DNA from: Candidatus Saccharibacteria bacterium UBA1949
GTDB lineage: Bacteria; Patescibacteriota; Saccharimonadia; Saccharimonadales; Saccharimonadaceae
DNA: 9,777 bases
Direction: 5' to 3'
Assembly: GCA_002336735.1 (NCBI GenBank)
Contig: DDER01000023.1
Location: forward strand, 1-9,777
Below are positions 6,332 to 9,777 of this stretch, piece after piece. The translations under genes were made by a program, and so were the position numbers. The notes beneath the pieces were generated by a model. The model saw only the letters and a list, made by a program, of their open reading frames with translations, was not told the origin of the DNA and searched no databases. Within the stretch, counting starts at the first letter, position 1; every line of letters starts with the position of its first letter.

Positions 6332-6360
6332 ATTATACGTTGTCGTTTTGGATCCAACAA
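6332..6360 (-). promoter_or_regulatory. rnhA promoter
   Basis: On the minus strand TTGTTG (6360-6355), a 17-bp spacer and TATAAT (6337-6332) precede the rnhA ATG (6323) by 8 nt. The transcript would start at the ATG or a base or two before it. Confidence 0.65.
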
Positions 6361-6417
6361 ATCATAGCTCATCTCGCACTTATCTCGAGACTCTCGCGAG
6401 GTTTCGCCCTATAAGCG

Positions 6418-7017
6418 CTATCGCTCGCACGCGATACCGTCGTTGTCGCGATCGAGACGCCGTTCGTATGACTGATTATTGCGTTTGATATCGAAAACAC
6501 CGGCTTCAAATGCCGCTGTGCAGTTTTCAAACTTTCGACCGCCGGTAGATTTGCTAGTTTTTTGGGCCGCAACCTTGGCTTTTGATGTGTCGCTCGGTAC
6601 AGCATCGGGCTTATCGGTCGAAGTAGCAGTCTCGCCATCAGCGATGTCTTTGACGGATGCATAGGAGGTGCCATCGGTGATAGGTGTCTGATTAAATACC
6701 CACCCCGCTCCCCCAAACCAAGCAGCCGTAATAGCGAGGAGGACTGGCATCAGAGGACTTTTTTTGAATCCTTCAGGATCGCGCGAATACCAAATCGCCA
6801 TGATACCAATCGGAATAACTGGTAGCACAACGAGCCACATCAGATAGCCTACGGCAATACGTCTTGGATACGACCAATCCATGTAACGATACTTAAACCA
6901 TGGCAGCCGGCTTAACAACCAATCCGCCCCCTTCACCAATACATTTGGTTGCGAAGCTTTCGCAGTAGTGTCCTGCTGAGTGCGTGCCGGTGCAGCTGTA
7001 CGTTTGTTAGCTGGCAT
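6418..7017 (-). CDS. Two-helix membrane protein with C-terminal Excalibur domain
   Basis: This 199-residue protein has a polar basic N-terminus, two hydrophobic segments (about 53-77 and 88-108), a Ser/Thr/Asp/Lys-rich linker (110-160) and a C-terminal Excalibur domain (163-199). The domain shows FENCTAAFEAG and ends in DRDNDGIACE (189-198), the Asp-rich Ca2+-binding loop with its two conserved Cys (C166, C197). Excalibur domains are found on surface proteins and some nucleases, but no nuclease domain is present. The basic PRR at 51-53 makes the N-terminus cytoplasmic; two helices would then place the domain inside, which is unexpected for a surface Ca2+ module. The ATG at 7017 follows AAAAGGAG (7035-7028) at 10 nt, so unlike rnhA it has an SD. 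A TACTAT at 7051-7046 is a possible -10. Domain call good; function unknown. Confidence 0.82.
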   Translation of the reverse strand: MPANKRTAAPARTQQDTTAKASQPNVLVKGADWLLSRLPWFKYRYMDWSYPRRIAVGYLMWLVVLPVIPIGIMAIWYSRDPEGFKKSPLMPVLLAITAAWFGGAGWVFNQTPITDGTSYASVKDIADGETATSTDKPDAVPSDTSKAKVAAQKTSKSTGGRKFENCTAAFEAGVFDIKRNNQSYERRLDRDNDGIACER

Positions 7018-7133
7018 ATAGATTTTTCTCCTTTTGCTCCATATAGTAGCGAGCTGGCATGAAAAAAACTGAGATATATTTCACACTTTTTGTAAACGCC
7101 TATCAGGTGATCCTCTCGTTTGAGGCGGCTCAA

Positions 7134-7142
7134 TGATATGAT
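7134..7142 (+). promoter_or_regulatory. Extended -10 before the basic protein gene
   Basis: TGATATGAT (7134-7142) is an extended -10 (TGn plus TATGAT). Transcription from about 7149 would give a 38-nt leader that contains AGAGGT (7175-7180). No good -35 is seen. Confidence 0.5.
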
Positions 7143-7186
7143 AAGGATGGTCATAGTCGTACTTTCAAAAGGAAAGAGGTAGAGTG

Positions 7187-7495
7187 ATGAGACGACACGC
7201 GAGTCATTATGGCCGTAAGCCAGCGACATGGTCAGGTACCGGAAATGACTGCGATCGTCGCAGGGGCTGGACCAAAAAACGGCGGCGGCGGCAACGCACG
7301 CCTGAGAGAATTCAACAGCCTCAAGGTGCCATCGCCAAGAAGCGTCCACGGATACGCCAGAGTATCAGCGACGAACGTCCTGTCGTAGGATACGGGTATC
7401 ACCCGCCACCTACAACAACTCATCATGACACTCCTTCGACGAGCCCGCCGCGCAGGAATCGCACCATCCGCTATGCCTGGAGTGGCGCTGCATGA
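7187..7495 (+). CDS. Small highly basic protein, unknown
   Basis: I do not recognise this 102-residue protein. About a quarter of it is Arg or Lys (20 Arg, 5 Lys), including TKKRRRRQR encoded partly by four CGG codons in a row. The middle has AKKRPRIRQ, and the end is Pro/Thr/His-rich (YGYHPPPTTTHH) and then basic again. It has no membrane segment and is probably disordered. Binding to nucleic acid is a reasonable guess from charge alone. The ATG at 7187 is 6 nt after GAGGT; a GTG directly before it could also serve. An extended -10 lies upstream and a hairpin directly follows the TGA stop, so the transcription unit is well framed. A 59-residue alternative frame (7209-7388) overlaps it but has no SD. 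Confidence 0.55.
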   Translation: MRRHASHYGRKPATWSGTGNDCDRRRGWTKKRRRRQRTPERIQQPQGAIAKKRPRIRQSISDERPVVGYGYHPPPTTTHHDTPSTSPPRRNRTIRYAWSGAA

Positions 7496-7500
7496 TTACC

Positions 7501-7545
7501 CCTCCGCAAGAGTTTTGAGCACACTATGCGCTCCTCTTGCGGGGG
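7501..7545 (+). terminator. Hairpin after the basic protein gene
   Basis: CCTCCGCAAGAG (7501-7512) pairs with CTCTTGCGGGGG (7534-7545), 12 bp with one G-T pair. The 21-nt loop can form an inner GAGC/GCTC stem. It starts five bases after the stop codon, but only CGTTT follows, so it may be an inefficient terminator. It also lies past the end of the convergent TspO-like gene and could serve both. Confidence 0.55.
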
Positions 7546-7570
7546 CGTTTAGTAGGCGATATGCGACTAC

Positions 7571-8383
7571 TTATTTTTTGAACGCGATATATTGCGTGCG
7601 CGCCGTATACACACTCGCTACAGCTACTATCACTAGTAGACTCCATACCGCCCCAATCACCGCTGGGTATTCACCGTTCCACCCATCTTGTGAGACGTGT
7701 TTAATGACAATCCCTGCATACGCCCAGACGAGCACTGCTCCGTAGAGCCAATCCCGATAGACTGCGAGATTCTTGATACCGATGAGCGCACCTACTATGA
7801 GAATTGTCACGACCCAAAACACATCTGACAGGCCGGCACCGTTCCAGCCGATGCTGACGAGCCACGCCGTGATATTGGCAATGGTTGCAACCGTGATCCA
7901 CCCAAAATACACACTAAATGGCGCCCTGACAAGCCAGTATTCTTTCGTGGTATATTGGCTTTTGGCGAGCTCTCTATTAACCACGATCAATGATCCGAGC
8001 ATGGCGACGATCAGGAGCACTGTCATCCACATTATCTCGTAATGCCACGTGAGAATCCAAACCGTATTGAGTACGGATGACCCGATATAATATGGCGTGA
8101 TCGTTTCTATTGTTGCGGTCTTGATACGAGATTTTTTGCCCGTAGCAACAATCTGTAATTGATAGAGCGTGTACAGCGCAAGAGATGCATAGATCACACC
8201 CCAGATCACAAATGTGATACCGGCCGGCGCAAATAAATTTGCATATTTATCAGATATTGCAGCCGTATTTTGGCCGTTGATCGGGAGACTATTTGCGAGT
8301 ATATTCGTGACGACCATTACCACAAACGCGCTGGCTGCCGCCCATCGTAGTCTCATATCAACTTTTTTCTTGGACCACCACAT
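7571..8383 (-). CDS. TspO/MBR-related tryptophan-rich membrane protein
   Basis: This 270-residue integral membrane protein has several hydrophobic helices and many Trp residues. Its pattern is that of the longer TspO/MBR-related proteins: NILANSLPINGQ (27-38), YANLFAPAGITFVIWGVIYA (47-66), VLNTVWILTWHYEI, RAPFSVYFGWITVATIANIT and a final pair of helices. TspO proteins bind porphyrins and related ligands in some bacteria, but the long relatives are largely uncharacterised, so no substrate is proposed. The ATG at 8383 lies 5 nt after GGAGG within AAAGGAGGT, a complete match to the ribosomal anti-SD. It is divergent from hsp20, with the hsp20 CIRCE element close to its own promoter. Only the family is assigned. 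Confidence 0.78.
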   Translation of the reverse strand: MWWSKKKVDMRLRWAAASAFVVMVVTNILANSLPINGQNTAAISDKYANLFAPAGITFVIWGVIYASLALYTLYQLQIVATGKKSRIKTATIETITPYYIGSSVLNTVWILTWHYEIMWMTVLLIVAMLGSLIVVNRELAKSQYTTKEYWLVRAPFSVYFGWITVATIANITAWLVSIGWNGAGLSDVFWVVTILIVGALIGIKNLAVYRDWLYGAVLVWAYAGIVIKHVSQDGWNGEYPAVIGAVWSLLVIVAVASVYTARTQYIAFKK

Positions 8384-8416
8384 GCATACCTCCTTTGTGA
8401 CATAATTGTTGCGCTT

Positions 8417-8425
8417 ATTGTAACA
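8417..8425 (-). promoter_or_regulatory. Extended -10 of the TspO-like gene
   Basis: On the minus strand TGTTACAAT (8425-8417) is an extended -10 (TGn plus TACAAT). The start point would be near 8410, with a leader of about 27 nt holding the AAAGGAGGT site. The region 16-18 bp upstream, where a -35 would lie, abuts the CIRCE left arm (8444). Confidence 0.55.
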
Positions 8426-8443
8426 TTTTTTACAGAAACAATG

Positions 8444-8470
8444 TTGGCACTCTTGACACGAGAGTGCCAG
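8444..8470. promoter_or_regulatory. CIRCE operator (HrcA binding site)
   Basis: TTGGCACTC (8444-8452), nine bases, then GAGTGCCAG (8462-8470) match the CIRCE form TTAGCACTC-N9-GAGTGCTAA, with one symmetric base change in each arm and one end mismatch. HrcA binds CIRCE to repress heat-shock genes until misfolded protein titrates the chaperonin. The hsp20 -35 TTGACA is the start of the 9-bp centre, so bound HrcA would block polymerase. Confidence 0.9.
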
Positions 8471-8481
8471 TTTTTTATACT
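8453..8481 (+). promoter_or_regulatory. hsp20 promoter
   Basis: TTGACA (8453-8458), a 17-bp spacer and TATACT (8476-8481) form a near-consensus housekeeping promoter. Transcription should begin near 8488, leaving a leader of about 43 nt. A strong vegetative promoter under a repressor is the usual arrangement for CIRCE genes. Confidence 0.85.
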
Positions 8482-8530
8482 AAAACCGTGAGCATAAGCT
8501 CTCTACAAACGTAAAAAAGGAGGAATACGT

Positions 8531-8962
8531 ATGAACAAACTTGTGCGATTTGATCCATTTACAGAGATCAATGCCCTGCAAGATCAATTTTTCGGCGGCA
8601 ATTTGCTTGCACCGCTCAAAAGCGTCGGTCTACCGACGACAGACGTCTACACAGATAGCGGCAATTTGATTGTTGAAGCGCATTTGCCCAACTTCTCAGA
8701 GTCAGATGTTGATATCGAGATCGAAAACGGCTGCCTCGTTGTCTCGGCTGAACGCCACGAAAAAGAAGAAGACAAGGACAAAAAATACGTCGTCCGCGAG
8801 TCAAGCAGTAGCTTCTATCGTCGCATCCAACTACCTGAGCGCGCCAACACTGACGCGATCAAGGCCCACCTTGATGATGGCATCCTCAAAATCACGGTGC
8901 CGCTCACACCACTCCCCGAGCCAAAAAAGATCAAAGTAGCCACTAGCGGTAAGACGAAATAA
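8531..8962 (+). CDS. Hsp20/alpha-crystallin small heat shock protein
   Basis: This 143-residue ATP-independent chaperone holds unfolding proteins for later refolding. A short N-terminal arm opens with MNKLVRFDPF. The alpha-crystallin domain (about 36-127) shows DVYTDSGNLIVEAHLPNF, the beta-strand core IEIENGCLVVSAER and the signature FYRRIQLPERANTDAIKAHL...GILKITVPL. The C-terminal IKV (134-136) is the I-x-I/V tail motif used in oligomer assembly. The ATG at 8531 follows AAGGAGG (8517-8523) by 7 nt. The gene is monocistronic, between a CIRCE-controlled promoter and a hairpin. Heat induction through HrcA is inferred from the operator; hrcA is not in the window. Confidence 0.95.
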   Translation: MNKLVRFDPFTEINALQDQFFGGNLLAPLKSVGLPTTDVYTDSGNLIVEAHLPNFSESDVDIEIENGCLVVSAERHEKEEDKDKKYVVRESSSSFYRRIQLPERANTDAIKAHLDDGILKITVPLTPLPEPKKIKVATSGKTK

Positions 8963-8977
8963 GTCTCCGGCCTAGTA

Positions 8978-9009
8978 GTCATAAACCGCCATTCCAGGCG
9001 GTTTATGAC
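8978..9009. terminator. Perfect 13-bp hairpin between hsp20 and the LOR gene
   Basis: GTCATAAACCGCC (8978-8990) and GGCGGTTTATGAC (8997-9009) pair perfectly over a 6-nt loop. It sits 15 bp after the hsp20 stop and 23 bp from the stop of the convergent LOR gene. No long T-tract follows on either strand, but each 3' arm carries GGCGGTTTAT, so a bidirectional terminator is likely. Confidence 0.75.
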
Positions 9010-9032
9010 GTGTCAGGCAAACTTCTAGAGAA

Positions 9033-9638
9033 CTAGCGAGATTGCAGCGCATCAAGCGCGACACTCATAGCGGCATACGCACGCCAATCGAGCGACGCAT
9101 ACATATCGTCAGTCATACTGAGCATATAGTGATCGCGTAGTAGCGTGGTTTTCTTGTACATGCCTTGTTGGGTTTTGTTTAAGTCTTGATACGAGAAATG
9201 ATAACGTATCAATGCAATAATGATCTCGAATATACCACCGACAAACGGTATGAAATCTGCAAATCTCCTCAGTAATGCGAGCACCTGGTTACTTTCTTTG
9301 ATAGTAGCAATATGTTTTTCGCCAGCATCCATCAGTGTCCATGTGCTATTGATGAGTGAGGCTTTAAATTCTTTTCTGAATATCCCAATGACACGCTCCT
9401 CAGCATCCTCGACATAATATCGACCGTGCACGTCCATCACTTTTTCGGCACGAAAACTAAACAAAGCAGTCGTCTTGCTCTCATCGCTATAAAATATCAC
9501 TTTTTCTTTGAAAGCAAGTCGTTTCTGCTGGGCAAGCGCGACGAGCCCGTTTTTTTCACCCTGATCATCTGCCTGATAAATTGCATATTTATTCACGAAG
9601 GGCGTGATCGCTTGCTCGATAATAAGTCGTGGTTTCAT
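9033..9638 (-). CDS. LURP-one-related (LOR) family protein
   Basis: This 201-residue protein has the Tubby-C-like fold signature of the LURP-one-related family: NKYAIY (16-21), SFRAEKVMDVHGRYYV (61-76), then IGIFRKEFKASLINSTW (84-100) and the IKESN (113-117) strand end. These proteins are related to phospholipid scramblases, but the bacterial members have no settled role. A hydrophobic stretch at about 127-147 (DFIPFVGG...ALIRYH) follows the central barrel strands and may be the buried central helix of the fold or a membrane contact. The ATG at 9638 follows GAGGAG by 5 nt. That site lies in the 11-nt gap after the glycyl-tRNA synthetase stop, so the two genes are probably co-transcribed and translationally coupled. 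Family moderately sure, function unknown. Confidence 0.7.
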   Translation of the reverse strand: MKPRLIIEQAITPFVNKYAIYQADDQGEKNGLVALAQQKRLAFKEKVIFYSDESKTTALFSFRAEKVMDVHGRYYVEDAEERVIGIFRKEFKASLINSTWTLMDAGEKHIATIKESNQVLALLRRFADFIPFVGGIFEIIIALIRYHFSYQDLNKTQQGMYKKTTLLRDHYMLSMTDDMYASLDWRAYAAMSVALDALQSR

Positions 9639-9649
9639 AGTATCTCCTC

Positions 9650-9777
9650 TTATAGTTTTCCGCAGAGTACGCGCTGCTGCCGAGTAGTATCTCTATCACG
9701 AATCGTTACTGTATCGTCATCGAGCGTCTGAAAATCGATGACAACACAGTGAGGCGTACCGATTTCGTCTTGGCGAC
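9650..9777 (-). CDS. glyS: Glycyl-tRNA synthetase, C-terminal end (partial)
   Basis: The window edge cuts this minus-strand gene; only its last 41 codons and TAA stop are visible (first whole codon at 9775). The residues RQDEIGTPHCVVIDF, then TLDDDTVTIRDRDT and QQRV, match the very end of the anticodon-binding domain of the dimeric (alpha-2) class II glycyl-tRNA synthetase, where DEIGTPxC and TVTxRDRD are characteristic. The tetrameric GlyQ/GlyS type ends differently. The enzyme charges tRNA-Gly in the cytoplasm. The LOR gene starts 11 nt after its stop. The call rests on a short but distinctive segment. Confidence 0.85.
   Translation of the reverse strand, partial: RQDEIGTPHCVVIDFQTLDDDTVTIRDRDTTRQQRVLCGKL

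Noticed and set aside
5973..6488. A 171-codon plus-strand open frame across rnhA and the Excalibur gene
   Set aside because: It lies antisense to two well-supported genes and its translation looks like out-of-frame sequence.
6933..7349. A 138-codon minus-strand open frame crossing the intergenic region
   Set aside because: It overlaps the Excalibur gene start and the basic protein gene, crosses both promoters and has no SD or family match.
7209..7388. A 59-codon alternative frame inside the basic protein gene
   Set aside because: It has ordinary-looking residues but no ribosome binding site, and it ends well before the hairpin. Kept only as an alternative.
7425..7745. A 106-codon plus-strand frame running through the hairpin into the TspO-like gene
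   Set aside because: It crosses the probable terminator and is antisense to the membrane protein.
8419..8434. TGTAA-N6-TTACA palindrome over the TspO-like -10
   Set aside because: Short, AT-rich and partly made by the -10 itself; no known regulator is matched.
68..9638. Recoded TGA (glycine), as in some CPR lineages
   Set aside because: No gene contains an in-frame TGA, and mraZ, rnhA and the basic protein gene end in TGA at the expected family lengths or before a hairpin.

Overview
The window looks like a bacterial chromosome segment, most likely from a Patescibacteria/CPR lineage and plausibly Candidatus Saccharibacteria. This is inferred from the gene mix (mraZ, a YvcK/CofD-like protein away from its usual partners, a stand-alone prephenate dehydratase, a Pif1-type helicase, small single-copy genes) and from the frequent near-leaderless starts. 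No marker gene fixes the taxonomy. The standard bacterial code fits: no gene has an in-frame TGA, and TGA is the stop of mraZ, rnhA and the small basic protein gene.

Layout. (1) 68-1690, minus strand: mraZ lies downstream of a yvcK-like gene. The 243 bp between them is a dense control region with two consensus DnaA boxes, a TGTGA-N6-TCACA palindrome and a promoter interleaved with MraZ-type GTGGG boxes. Positions 1-67 contain no further start codon, so the next gene (rsmH would be usual) begins outside the window. (2) 1739-2557, plus strand: monofunctional prephenate dehydratase pheA, transcribed divergently from yvcK out of overlapping -10 elements. (3) 2599-6323, minus strand: a KwaB-like DUF4868 protein, an unknown His-rich tail-anchored protein, a Pif1-family helicase with a C-terminal helix-turn-helix, and RNase HI. 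Each has its own -10 element 6 to 8 nt before its start codon, which predicts leaderless mRNAs. (4) 6418-7495: a two-helix membrane protein with an Excalibur domain (minus) and, divergently, a small very basic protein (plus). (5) 7571-8962: a TspO/MBR-like membrane protein (minus) diverges from an Hsp20 chaperone gene (plus). The Hsp20 promoter carries a CIRCE operator, the HrcA binding site. (6) 9033-9777, minus strand: the last codons of glycyl-tRNA synthetase followed, 11 nt later, by a LURP-one-related (LOR) protein.

How the parts work together. Housekeeping functions dominate: division control (MraZ), cell-envelope or carbon balance (YvcK), DNA and RNA:DNA processing (Pif1, RNase HI), translation (GlyRS) and proteostasis (Hsp20). 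The main accessory-looking gene is the KwaB-like protein. The most informative signal is regulatory: one group of genes starts without a leader or Shine-Dalgarno (SD) sequence, while another (hsp20, tspO-like, LOR, basic protein, Excalibur protein) has clear purine-rich ribosome binding sites. No tRNA, rRNA, CRISPR array, insertion sequence or prophage gene was seen, and no gene-free stretch exceeds 300 bases.
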